A stretch of 64,000 nt of DNA from Acinetobacter sp. ANC 3903 (lineage in GTDB: Bacteria > Pseudomonadota > Gammaproteobacteria > Pseudomonadales > Moraxellaceae). The notes under the pieces are model-generated. The model had not been told where the DNA came from and made no database searches. It saw only the letters and a program-made list of their open reading frames with translations. Below are positions 24,931-32,402 of this stretch, in pieces. The DNA lies in NCBI RefSeq assembly GCF_002135315.1, contig NZ_NEGA01000013.1, positions 34,373 to 98,372 of the forward strand, read 5' to 3'. The translations under genes and the position numbers were made by a program. How positions within the stretch are numbered: the first letter of the stretch is position 1; every line of letters starts with the position of its first letter.

Positions 24931-27699
24931 TTATGACTTGTTTTGTGGCTTCCCATACTGGTCTGCCATGACTTCCACCAACTGATCCAATTTGATGTAT
25001 TTCTTGATTACGGCGTCTACATCGGCTTTGCTGAGTTTTGCAAATGCCTGATCGCGTTTTTCACGGAACAACAAGTCGCGATTATGTTCCAGTTGTGGCA
25101 TAAGCATCGCGTGAATATTGCGCTCATCTTCCAAAGCAGTGACCCGTTTTTTCAGAATATTGGCTTTGGCCGCTTCCAGCTCCTGTTCCGTCACCCCATT
25201 ACTCAGTAAATCATTCAGCACTTTATGCACCCCTTGTGATACTTGCGCCGACTTCGCTGCCGTATAATTGGCTTCAATGGTAAGTGCACCTGAGTCGGTC
25301 CATTCATCCAGATCCAGATTGCTGCCAAAACCATACACCAGGGCATTTTTCTCACGTAGTTCTTGTGCAAGGCGTGAAGACAGTTGCGAGTCACCCATAA
25401 TATAACTCAACACCATAAGTGCTGGTGCATCAGCATGATCTGAACCTACCGGCAAGGTCAAAATAGCCTGATAATTACCAAATTCACGTTGCTCTGCCAA
25501 GGCATGAACTTTTTGTGCCTTATAGGCCTGATAATCAGAATTTAGGCGTTGATAAGGCAATTGCGCTTTCCATCCTGAAAATTCTTTTTGCAGCAGTTTA
25601 AGCATGGGCTGAGCTTGATAATCACCGGTGATGGCAATTTGTGCATGATTGCTGACGAAGAAATCCTGATACAACTTTTTCACTTGCTCAACTGTTGCCG
25701 CTTTAATCTGCTGTTTGGAAAGATCCGGCTCAAAATGGTAACGTAAATCTCCTGGCTGATAAGTTTCTAATAAGCGGGTCATGGTCAGGGCTGCAACCGT
25801 TTCAGGTTCGGTATATGGTCGATCCAGGCTCGACAAGCTTTGTGACTTGATCAAATCAAATTGCGACTGTTCAAACTTCGGCTTTTTCAGCACCTGCATC
25901 ATAAATTTGAAGTAGTCATCAAATTTATCTTTTTTCGCCACAATCTGAATGCTAATACTATTTGCAGAAGCGCTAGCGGTTGCTCCACCGCCTGCTTCAA
26001 TCGATTTGTCGGCAATATCCTGCAAGCTATATTGCTCTGAACCACGCAACAGTAAATACGCCATCAAATCCAGCACTTCACCTTTGTTAAATAAGGATTG
26101 TTCTGTACCGAAATCGATAGAAATCGTGGCATAGGTTTTATCATCACGGGTGGAGGTCGGATATAAGGCATAGGCAATGCCATTTTTCAATTTTCCACGC
26201 TGAATTTTCTTTTCCGTACTCAGCAAATACTGTTTGGAAGTTTTGACATATTCCGCGACTTCCTGCTTATACACACTGCTATCTTTAAGCGGCTCTTCTT
26301 GCATACTGGCCTGATTTGGCGTTTTAGGCTGCTCGGCGGCCTGTTGCTGCAATGCTTTTTTCTGATCTTCCGGTGTCGGTTTAATATCACCAGAAATACG
26401 GTGTTCAGGCACTAAAAACTGGGTCAGGGTCTGATTGACCTCGTTCAGCTTGAGCTGTTTTACATTATTCAGATCAGTAAAATACTGTGACCAGTCTCCC
26501 TGATAAGCCACATAATAATCACTTAATCGCCCACCCAGCGCAGCTGAATTACTCAGCACACTGTCTGCCTGATTCTGAATCAGGTTTTTCACCCGGTTCA
26601 GTTCGGTCTCATTAAAGGGCTTACTCTTTTCCACTCCTGCCACCAGTTCCGATTGCACCTTTTTCTCATCATGATTTGGCGCGTAAATCGCTCCCATAAA
26701 CACCAGATTAAAGTCCTGATCCAGCCAGGTGGTCGATTGAACACCGGTACTTAGCCCAGTTTCCACCACGCTTTGATAGAGATGGCCACTCGGCTGCATG
26801 GTATATAAATAAGGGGCCAGTGCCAAAGCAGATTTGATTTTTTCATTTTTGCCGTTCAGGTAAATATTGAATTTGGCCAGATCACTGCCCTTTTTCACGA
26901 CAAAATTTCTTTGCTGAATTTTGGCTGAATCCAGCACCGGAACTTTGGTCTGGGCAGGAACTTGGCGAGCTGCGATTGGGCTAAACTGCTGATCAATCTG
27001 TTTTAACACAGCTGCTTTATCAAATTTACCGGAAATAATCATCACGGCATTGTTGGGTGCATACCAGGTTCGGTAAAATTTATTTAGCTCATCCATTTTG
27101 ATCGATTGCAATTCTTTTAAATCGCCAATCGGCAAACGTCCCAAATACCGGTTGCCATAAGCCGATTTCCACATCTGGTCCATCATCACCGAAAAAGGCT
27201 GATCCATACGTACTTCGCGTTCGCGCTTCACAATGGAAATTTCCGAAGGAACAAACTTTTCTTGCAGCACCAGTTTGTCCATGCGCTCGGCTTCAAGATG
27301 AATCACTTCATTAATTACATTCTGTTCAGGACGAATAATATTGGTATATTTAGTGGAATAATAATCGGTACTGGCATTGGTCATTAAGGTGTACTGATCC
27401 AGACGACGCTGAAATTCTTCACCCTTGATATTCTGGGTACCCTTAAATGCCAGATGCTCCAGCAAATGCGCCAAACCGCCTTTGCCCTGCGGATCATTAA
27501 GTGAACCAGTCAGATAGACCGTGTTCATAAATACTTTATTTTCTTTATCATTTTGCGCAAGAACCACGCGAAAACCATTGTCTAATTTATATTCTTCAAT
27601 CTTCTGCTCAGATTTAATTAAAATAGGTTGTGCCCAAGCAGTTGCACTAAAGCCAACAAATAATAATGAGATAGTAAGTTGTTTAAACCGCATGAGCAT
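24931..27699 (-). CDS. M16 family zinc metallopeptidase, exported
   Basis: A 922-residue pitrilysin-type protease. The signal peptide spans residues 1-23 (cleavage after AWA). The inverted zinc motif HLLEH lies at residues 78-82, with the downstream Glu ligand expected near EVIHLEAERMD around residue 155. A second M16-like domain (from about residue 490) lacks HxxEH, as is usual in the two-domain family, and completes the closed chamber. A GGA Shine-Dalgarno six bases before the first ATG supports the chosen start. The protein is predicted to be periplasmic and to degrade short peptides. It is monocistronic. Confidence 0.92.
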   Translation of the reverse strand: MLMRFKQLTISLLFVGFSATAWAQPILIKSEQKIEEYKLDNGFRVVLAQNDKENKVFMNTVYLTGSLNDPQGKGGLAHLLEHLAFKGTQNIKGEEFQRRLDQYTLMTNASTDYYSTKYTNIIRPEQNVINEVIHLEAERMDKLVLQEKFVPSEISIVKREREVRMDQPFSVMMDQMWKSAYGNRYLGRLPIGDLKELQSIKMDELNKFYRTWYAPNNAVMIISGKFDKAAVLKQIDQQFSPIAARQVPAQTKVPVLDSAKIQQRNFVVKKGSDLAKFNIYLNGKNEKIKSALALAPYLYTMQPSGHLYQSVVETGLSTGVQSTTWLDQDFNLVFMGAIYAPNHDEKKVQSELVAGVEKSKPFNETELNRVKNLIQNQADSVLSNSAALGGRLSDYYVAYQGDWSQYFTDLNNVKQLKLNEVNQTLTQFLVPEHRISGDIKPTPEDQKKALQQQAAEQPKTPNQASMQEEPLKDSSVYKQEVAEYVKTSKQYLLSTEKKIQRGKLKNGIAYALYPTSTRDDKTYATISIDFGTEQSLFNKGEVLDLMAYLLLRGSEQYSLQDIADKSIEAGGGATASASANSISIQIVAKKDKFDDYFKFMMQVLKKPKFEQSQFDLIKSQSLSSLDRPYTEPETVAALTMTRLLETYQPGDLRYHFEPDLSKQQIKAATVEQVKKLYQDFFVSNHAQIAITGDYQAQPMLKLLQKEFSGWKAQLPYQRLNSDYQAYKAQKVHALAEQREFGNYQAILTLPVGSDHADAPALMVLSYIMGDSQLSSRLAQELREKNALVYGFGSNLDLDEWTDSGALTIEANYTAAKSAQVSQGVHKVLNDLLSNGVTEQELEAAKANILKKRVTALEDERNIHAMLMPQLEHNRDLLFREKRDQAFAKLSKADVDAVIKKYIKLDQLVEVMADQYGKPQNKS

Positions 27700-27834
27700 A
27701 ATTATTCCAATTTATTCAGTCATATGAATTTTTAAGCCATCACATCTTAGAAAATGATGATGATGGCGAATAGTAGCTTTTTGCAAGAATTGCTGATTAT
27801 TTCAACAACTTTGTAGTTCTTTTATATCCACAAG

Positions 27835-28659
27835 TTAAAAATTTAACTCGGTCTGCATATATAACTTGGTATAACCTGAAATTTCAATCCGTTCATTTTC
27901 AAGCACTTCACAATATAAGTGTCCTCCACGTGCAGATGCCTGATAAGCCAGAATTTCACTCTTGCCTAATTTATCTGCCCATAGCGGTGAAATAGCGCAA
28001 TGAATTGAGCCGGTAACCGGATCTTCATCAATGCCATTGGCAGGAGCAAAGTAACGCGAAATACAATCATAAGCTGTAGCTGCCTGAGCGGTAATGGCAA
28101 GATCCAGTGCAACCTGCGGTTCTGTTGCTTCAGCTTGATGTTGTGCCCATTGTTTTAATAATTGCAGATTGGGCTTTTCATCCAGTACATCTTGTGGATT
28201 TTCATATTCCATAATGTAAGCCTGATTGTTTAAATAAACATTTTTAAATGGCTTGCTTAAAATTTGCTTTAAAATTTCAGGATAATGGGTAATTTTTTTT
28301 GCACGGCGAATCGGAAAATTCATTTTGATTTTGCCATCAATCGCTTGGCTTACCACAAAGACACCCAAGTTTTTTACATGAAACTGAATGATCTTCGCAG
28401 TAGTAAAATCCTTAAATAGCACAAAACTGCTGGCTAAAGTGGCATGCCCACAAAAGTTCACTTCCGTGGTTGGTGTAAACCAGCGGATTTCATAATTCTC
28501 TGCATCAAGCATTTTAACAAACGCCGTTTCAGACAGATTATTTTCCAGAGCAATATTTTGCATTAGCGCTTCATCCAACCATTGCTCGGTGAGCATCACG
28601 GCCGCCGGATTCCCCTTAAATAATTCTGTTGTAAACGCATCTACCTGATACATTTTCAT
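27835..28659 (-). CDS. PhzF family isomerase-like protein
   Basis: A 274-residue protein of the PhzF/diaminopimelate epimerase fold. The N-terminus YQVDAFTTELFKGNPAAVML and the following ENNLSETAFV carry the family Asn and the conserved Glu in SETAF. The second half has FCGHATLAS and DPVTGSIHCAI. PhzF isomerises a dihydroanthranilate in phenazine synthesis, but most homologues, including this one with no phenazine genes nearby, have unknown substrates. The protein is cytoplasmic. It follows the M16 gene on the same strand after 135 bp, so it is probably independently transcribed. Confidence 0.88.
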   Translation of the reverse strand: MKMYQVDAFTTELFKGNPAAVMLTEQWLDEALMQNIALENNLSETAFVKMLDAENYEIRWFTPTTEVNFCGHATLASSFVLFKDFTTAKIIQFHVKNLGVFVVSQAIDGKIKMNFPIRRAKKITHYPEILKQILSKPFKNVYLNNQAYIMEYENPQDVLDEKPNLQLLKQWAQHQAEATEPQVALDLAITAQAATAYDCISRYFAPANGIDEDPVTGSIHCAISPLWADKLGKSEILAYQASARGGHLYCEVLENERIEISGYTKLYMQTELNF

Positions 28660-28905
28660 ATTGATCTACCCCATTTTATACTCTGCATTTTTTCATGTGC
28701 TGACTGCAACATAGGAATCATCTTCGCAAGCATTCAATAGCAACCATTTCTAAAATAGACAGCTGTCTATGAGGATGAGCTTTATCTCTTCCTACAGATC
28801 AGCAACTTTATGTATAAATCCTGCCCTATTAATTGCGATTTTCCCCTGGAAAAAACTTGGCTTTAACGCTAGCTTATTCATATCTATATTATTGATTTCT
28901 ATCTC

Positions 28906-29637
28906 ATGAATTTTCAAATCCATATGATTGATGTGAAAAATCAATTACAGAACTATATTTGGTTATTAGAACATATTCCAACTAAAGAAGTGGTCGCAGT
29001 TGATCCCACTGAAGCGCATCTGGTCGAAGACTATTGTGCAGAAAAGGGTTTAAAACTCAGTCAAATCTGGCTGACGCATTGGCATAAAGATCATACTGGT
29101 GGTGTACCTGAACTTTTAATCAACCGCCATATTCCTGTGTATGGGCCACGTGATGAGTTGAGCAAAGTTCCTTTTATCACTCATCCACTGCAACATGAAG
29201 CCCATATTCATTTTCATGATTTAAATATTGAGATTCTTGCCGTCCCTGGACATACGCTGGGGCATATTGTTTATTTTATTGATGCTTTGGATGTACTTTT
29301 CTGTGGCGATACCTTGTTTGCTATGGGTTGCGGTCGGGTATTTGAAGGCACCTACGAGCAAATGTACCACTCGTTGAATCGCCTGGCTGCTTTGCCTGCA
29401 CGAACCAAGGTTTACTGTACCCATGAATATACGCTGGCCAATGCCAAGTTTGCCTTGCATGTAGAACCCGATAATCTTGCGATTCAGCAACGCTTCGATA
29501 AAGTAGAAGCCCAACGCATGCTGGGACAATGTACTTTACCCAGCACGATTGAACTGGAGCTACAAACCAATCCCTTTTTAAGAGTGGAAAGCGTTGCAGC
29601 ATTCCAGCGCCTACGTGAAATGAAAGATCAATTTTAA
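28906..29637 (+). CDS. gloB: Hydroxyacylglutathione hydrolase (glyoxalase II)
   Basis: A 243-residue metallo-beta-lactamase fold enzyme. The binuclear metal motif THWHKDH spans residues 57-63, followed by VPGHTLGHIVYF and FCGDTLFAMGCGRVFEG. The C-terminal portion has YCTHEYTLANAKFAL, which carries the glutathione-binding residues typical of GloB. It hydrolyses S-lactoylglutathione to D-lactate and glutathione in methylglyoxal detoxification. The length (about 250 expected) and motifs are complete. The upstream region is shared with the divergent phzF-like gene (about 245 bp). GTG/TTG alternatives were not needed because the ATG is well placed. Confidence 0.95.
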   Translation: MNFQIHMIDVKNQLQNYIWLLEHIPTKEVVAVDPTEAHLVEDYCAEKGLKLSQIWLTHWHKDHTGGVPELLINRHIPVYGPRDELSKVPFITHPLQHEAHIHFHDLNIEILAVPGHTLGHIVYFIDALDVLFCGDTLFAMGCGRVFEGTYEQMYHSLNRLAALPARTKVYCTHEYTLANAKFALHVEPDNLAIQQRFDKVEAQRMLGQCTLPSTIELELQTNPFLRVESVAAFQRLREMKDQF

Positions 29638-29658
29638 TTGAACTAATGAGCAGGACAT

Positions 29659-29931
29659 TTATAAAAGTTGATGCGTTTGGGCATAAGCATCCAGCTCAGC
29701 CTGAGTAACCACCTGGGTCATGTTCATCTCATCCACACGCACCAGCAGTAAGCCGGCCAAAGCAGGTTGATAACGGCGAGCACTGCCGAAAGGTGTATAA
29801 GCTACATTCGACTGCTCGGCAAAAATCAGCCAGTCTTCATGCCCTAACATGACGGCAACGGGAACTTGATCCTGTTGCTGCATCTTTTGAATTTGACCCA
29901 ATACTTGCTGTTCAATGGTTGCTGTCATCAT
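29659..29931 (-). CDS. Small conserved hypothetical protein
   Basis: A 90-residue protein of unknown function that I do not recognise. It starts MMTATIEQQVLGQIQKMQQQ and contains VPVAVMLGHEDWLIFAEQSN and YQPALAGLLLVRVDEMN. It is soluble and slightly acidic, with no motifs. It converges on gloB with a 21-bp gap, which argues that the reading frame is real, since there is little non-coding space. The long upstream region (over 500 bp) contains no other supported gene. Confidence 0.55.
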   Translation of the reverse strand: MMTATIEQQVLGQIQKMQQQDQVPVAVMLGHEDWLIFAEQSNVAYTPFGSARRYQPALAGLLLVRVDEMNMTQVVTQAELDAYAQTHQLL

Positions 29932-30477
29932 TTCAATTTAACCAGTTTAATCTAAGCTTGTTGATATCATCTGCACTACACACAGCCCAGAACTGCTGAG
30001 CGATCCTGCTACACTGTGCACGGCAACTTTAACGTTTTTTACTATATCAAGCATGGCTATTTTTTAGATGCATATTTTTTTAGATGGCTATCTTTTAGAT
30101 ATCGATATATATACCTATATCAATGCAAGACTGATCGAATAGTAATGATGAATCACTTTGCTTAGATATTTTTAAGTAACCACCTGGCAATAGAATATTT
30201 AACAGCAATTGAAAATTGTGTATAAATATTTCCATAGTCTCCAACAATAATAATGCGATTAAAATAAATAAAAATCAGTCATATAATTTCTATTTAATCC
30301 AACTCATCGCTTAAATAAAAATCATTTTTTAGCGATTATTTAGTCATTTACTGCATAAAAAAAATACAAAAAAAATTATTTTATAAAAAACCTGCCAAAG
30401 CTACCCTTTAAAAAAATTGCTGCATCCCTATTATTTATTAAATAGCGGTTCGTAACTTATATACAAGGAGTTTTCTC
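29932..30477. other. AT-rich intergenic region with short direct repeats
   Basis: About 545 bp with no convincing coding frame. It holds two near-identical 17-bp repeats ATGGCTAT(T/C)TTTTAGAT (30053-30069 and 30084-30100) and further AT-rich low-complexity sequence. The Shine-Dalgarno AAGGAG of the next gene is at its right end. I see no clear promoter or hairpin. Confidence 0.5.
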
Positions 30478-30681
30478 GTGAAGAAAGTTGTTAAGGCAAA
30501 AAATTTAATTGCATTTCGTATCTGGTTAGAAAAATTGGGCTATTCAGTAAAGTCATTAACTGATAATCGTGGGTTTACTTTTAGCTTTAAAAAAGAATAT
30601 GGTCTGGTCACTTGTGATTTGGCAGGCAATGCACTTGCCATGCAACTTGGCGAAGAATTCGAAGATCATTTAAAAGCTTAA
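30478..30681 (+). CDS. Small conserved protein, GTG start
   Basis: A 67-residue protein with GTG start, strongly supported by AAGGAG eight bases upstream and by an intrinsic terminator after the stop. It begins MKKVVKAKNLIAFRIWLEKL and ends LAMQLGEEFEDHLKA, with a charged first half and an acidic C-terminus. It has no signal peptide or membrane segment. I do not recognise the family. It is the only gene between the small unknown upstream and the tRNA array. Confidence 0.75.
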   Translation: MKKVVKAKNLIAFRIWLEKLGYSVKSLTDNRGFTFSFKKEYGLVTCDLAGNALAMQLGEEFEDHLKA

Positions 30682-30736
30682 ACGCTATTTTCCTTTTGGA
30701 TCGAGACAAAAACAAATCAATTATTCAAATCTATTT

Positions 30737-30756
30737 AAAGCCCTGTTTGGGGCTTT
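30737..30756 (+). terminator. Intrinsic terminator after the small GTG gene
   Basis: A 7-bp stem AAAGCCC / GGGCTTT with a 6-nt loop, followed by at least five more T residues. Confidence 0.85.
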
Positions 30757-30792
30757 TTTTTATTGATCTTTAATTTATTTTCAGGCAATAAA

Positions 30793-30818
30793 AAAGCAAG
30801 GTCATTTACCTTGCTCTA
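30793..30818 (-). terminator. Terminator after tRNA-Leu(TAG) copy 1
   Basis: On the minus strand AGCAAGGTAAATGACCTTGCT forms a 7-bp or longer stem followed by six T. It lies 7 nt downstream of the tRNA 3' end and closes the array. Confidence 0.8.
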
Positions 30819-30824
30819 ATATAA

Positions 30825-30909
30825 TGGTGGGGACGGAGAGACTCGAACTCTCACACCTTGCGGCGCTGGAACCTAAATCCAGTGCGTCTACCAATTTCGC
30901 CACGTCCCC
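30825..30909 (-). tRNA. tRNA-Leu (anticodon TAG), copy 1
   Basis: An 85-nt gene with encoded CCA. Cloverleaf elements are GGGGACG/CGTCCCC acceptor, CTGGA/TCCAG anticodon stem with loop TTTAGGT (anticodon TAG), a long class II variable arm, and GAGAG/CTCTC T stem. On the minus strand it is followed by a hairpin and a T run. Identical to the copies at 31135 and 31365 over the mature tRNA. Confidence 0.97.
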
Positions 30910-30949
30910 GTCAGGATACCAACTTAGTGCTGGATTTTTTACAACAAAA

Positions 30950-30973
30950 AAGCAAGGCATTTACCTTGCTCTA
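30950..30973 (-). terminator. Terminator-like hairpin between tRNA-Leu(CAG) and copy 1
   Basis: On the minus strand AGCAAGGTAAATGCCTTGCT folds into a hairpin followed by six T, placed just downstream of the tRNA-Leu(CAG) 3' end. It is nearly identical to the hairpins after the other Leu genes. Confidence 0.75.
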
Positions 30974-30979
30974 ATCTGA

Positions 30980-31065
30980 TGGTGGGGATAGAGAGACTCG
31001 AACTCTCACGCCCAGAAGGCGCTGCGACCTGAACACAGTGCGTCTACCAATTCCGCCATATCCCC
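30980..31065 (-). tRNA. tRNA-Leu (anticodon CAG)
   Basis: An 86-nt gene with encoded CCA. Acceptor GGGGATA/TATCCCC, anticodon stem CTGTG/CGCAG with loop TTCAGGT (anticodon CAG), a class II variable arm and the same T arm as the neighbouring TAG copies. Its 3' end is followed on the minus strand by a hairpin with T run, as for the other Leu copies. Confidence 0.97.
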
Positions 31066-31101
31066 ATCAGGGCACCAACTTTATGCTGGATTTTTCAACA
31101 A

Positions 31102-31128
31102 AAAAGCAAGGCTATTTACCTTGCTCTA
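31102..31128 (-). terminator. Terminator-like hairpin between tRNA-Leu(TAG) copy 2 and tRNA-Leu(CAG)
   Basis: On the minus strand AGCAAGGTAAATAGCCTTGCT forms a hairpin followed by six T residues downstream of copy 2. Together with the next one it splits the array into potential separate units. Confidence 0.75.
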
Positions 31129-31134
31129 ATCTGA

Positions 31135-31219
31135 TGGTGGGGACGGAGAGACTCGAACTCTCACACCTTGCGGCGCTGGAACCTAAATCCAGTGCGTCTA
31201 CCAATTTCGCCACGTCCCC
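31135..31219 (-). tRNA. tRNA-Leu (anticodon TAG), copy 2
   Basis: The 85-nt mature sequence is identical to the copy at 30825, with encoded CCA. It starts exactly 155 bp after the 5' boundary of the neighbouring unit and has the same downstream hairpin. Confidence 0.97.
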
Positions 31220-31256
31220 ATCAGGGTACCAACCAAGTAGTTGGATTTTTAAAGCT

Positions 31257-31330
31257 TGGCAGAGGATCAAGGATTCGAACCTTGACGAACGGTTTTGGAG
31301 ACCGTCATGCTACCATTACACCAATCCTCT
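31257..31330 (-). tRNA. tRNA-Trp (anticodon CCA)
   Basis: A 74-nt gene with encoded CCA. The acceptor is AGAGGAT/ATCCTCT with discriminator G; the anticodon stem is ACGGT/ACCGT with loop CTCCAAA, giving CCA. TrpRS identity elements (anticodon CCA, discriminator G, A1-U72) are kept, although the D arm (GTGTAATGGTAGCAT) differs from E. coli tRNA-Trp. It lies between two tRNA-Leu (TAG) copies. Confidence 0.92.
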
Positions 31331-31364
31331 ATTACCTAATTATCAAGCTAAGTTGATATTTAAG

Positions 31365-31449
31365 TGGTGGGGACGGAGAGACTCGAACTCTCACACCTTG
31401 CGGCGCTGGAACCTAAATCCAGTGCGTCTACCAATTTCGCCACGTCCCC
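31365..31449 (-). tRNA. tRNA-Leu (anticodon TAG), copy 3, first of the array
   Basis: The 85-nt gene is identical in the mature part to the other two TAG copies, with encoded CCA. It is the 5'-most gene in the leftward transcript and is preceded by a sigma-70-like promoter. No terminator lies between it and tRNA-Trp, so these two are probably co-transcribed. Confidence 0.97.
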
Positions 31450-31462
31450 AATGGCTGTGTAT

Positions 31463-31489
31463 ATTATAGAGATCGATTACGCATGACAA
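31463..31489 (-). promoter_or_regulatory. Promoter of the tRNA array
   Basis: On the minus strand TTGTCA (31484-31489) and a perfect TATAAT (31463-31468) are separated by 15 bp, slightly short. The expected start is about 7 nt upstream of the first tRNA-Leu. No other promoter of similar quality is seen inside the array. Confidence 0.6.
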
Positions 31490-31556
31490 GACCTTTTTAT
31501 GAAAAATCCACTTGTTTGTTTAAATAAGAAACAAAAACCGTTTTCCTGTATTTTTC

Positions 31557-32402
31557 TTAAGCATTTTCAGTAAGTAAGAGCTGTTTTATCGCGTAAATAT
31601 CGGCAAATCTCTGCTTGTTTTGCTTGGCCAACATGCCCATCAATAACTTTTCAAATATGCGCAAATGTTGTGGAAGTTCAATACTTAAGCGCTGACAATG
31701 CAAATAGGCCCAATCTTGGTAATTTTCTGCCGTCAAACGCTGCCCGTTTAACCATTCATACAGAATAATGCCTAAAGCATAAATATCGCTTTGTACGGTT
31801 TTATCTGCACCGTGAAAAAGTTCGGGTGCCATATAGCGTGGGGTTGCTGTTAGATTTTTCTGCTGTTGTGCTGAATTGATGTTTTCTACCTGTTCAAAAT
31901 CGATTAAACAGGCGCGCTTTTGATATTCAACAAAATGCTCTCGTTTTAAATCACCATGCACCCAGCCCAGTTGATGTAATTGATCGATGGAGTCCAGTAA
32001 CAGTAAGATCTTCTGTTTGATCTGTTGAACTGATTGGAGGGTACAGTCACCCAGAAACACCTCCGCATGCGCCAATAGCAATGCTGATGCACCCTGCCCT
32101 TGAGTTTCTATGGCATTTTTAAAATGGGAAATTATTTGAAAAGGCAATAAAAAATTGACCGTTTTTGCTTGATCTAGAAATTGCCGATAAAAATTGAGTT
32201 CCTGCACAAAGCCGGCTTCGATGTCCGGATGGATATTGGCGCTTTGGGTTTTTAACCAATAGCGTTGCTGCTGATATTCAAATGTATATAAACAACGCCC
32301 AAAAGTTAAACTTTTGGGCTTGGTGCACAACTGCAATGCAATGTTGGCAAAATCCTCATTTTTAAACTGCAATAAATTCTGCGGTTTTCTGTTCTGGATC
32401 AT
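31557..32402 (-). CDS. Eukaryotic-like protein kinase
   Basis: A 281-residue protein kinase-fold protein. The ATP-binding Lys lies in YWLKTQ (K51), the catalytic loop is HGDLKREH with D151 and K153, the metal-binding motif is DFE at 168-170 in place of DFG, and the APE motif is in TPRYMAPE at 192-194, followed by SDIYALGIILYEW. These support an active Ser/Thr kinase. A Gly-rich loop is poorly recognised. It has no membrane segment or sensor domain, so it may be controlled by its partner: its start overlaps the 3' end of the patatin gene by 41 bp, which suggests coupled translation. Confidence 0.85.
   Translation of the reverse strand: MIQNRKPQNLLQFKNEDFANIALQLCTKPKSLTFGRCLYTFEYQQQRYWLKTQSANIHPDIEAGFVQELNFYRQFLDQAKTVNFLLPFQIISHFKNAIETQGQGASALLLAHAEVFLGDCTLQSVQQIKQKILLLLDSIDQLHQLGWVHGDLKREHFVEYQKRACLIDFEQVENINSAQQQKNLTATPRYMAPELFHGADKTVQSDIYALGIILYEWLNGQRLTAENYQDWAYLHCQRLSIELPQHLRIFEKLLMGMLAKQNKQRFADIYAIKQLLLTENA

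Noticed and set aside
31038..31469. A plus-strand frame of 143 codons across the tRNA array
   Set aside because: It is the reverse complement of tRNA-Leu and tRNA-Trp genes. Its peptide (GTERLELSHLAALEPKSSAS) is a well-known false annotation of tRNA-Leu regions.
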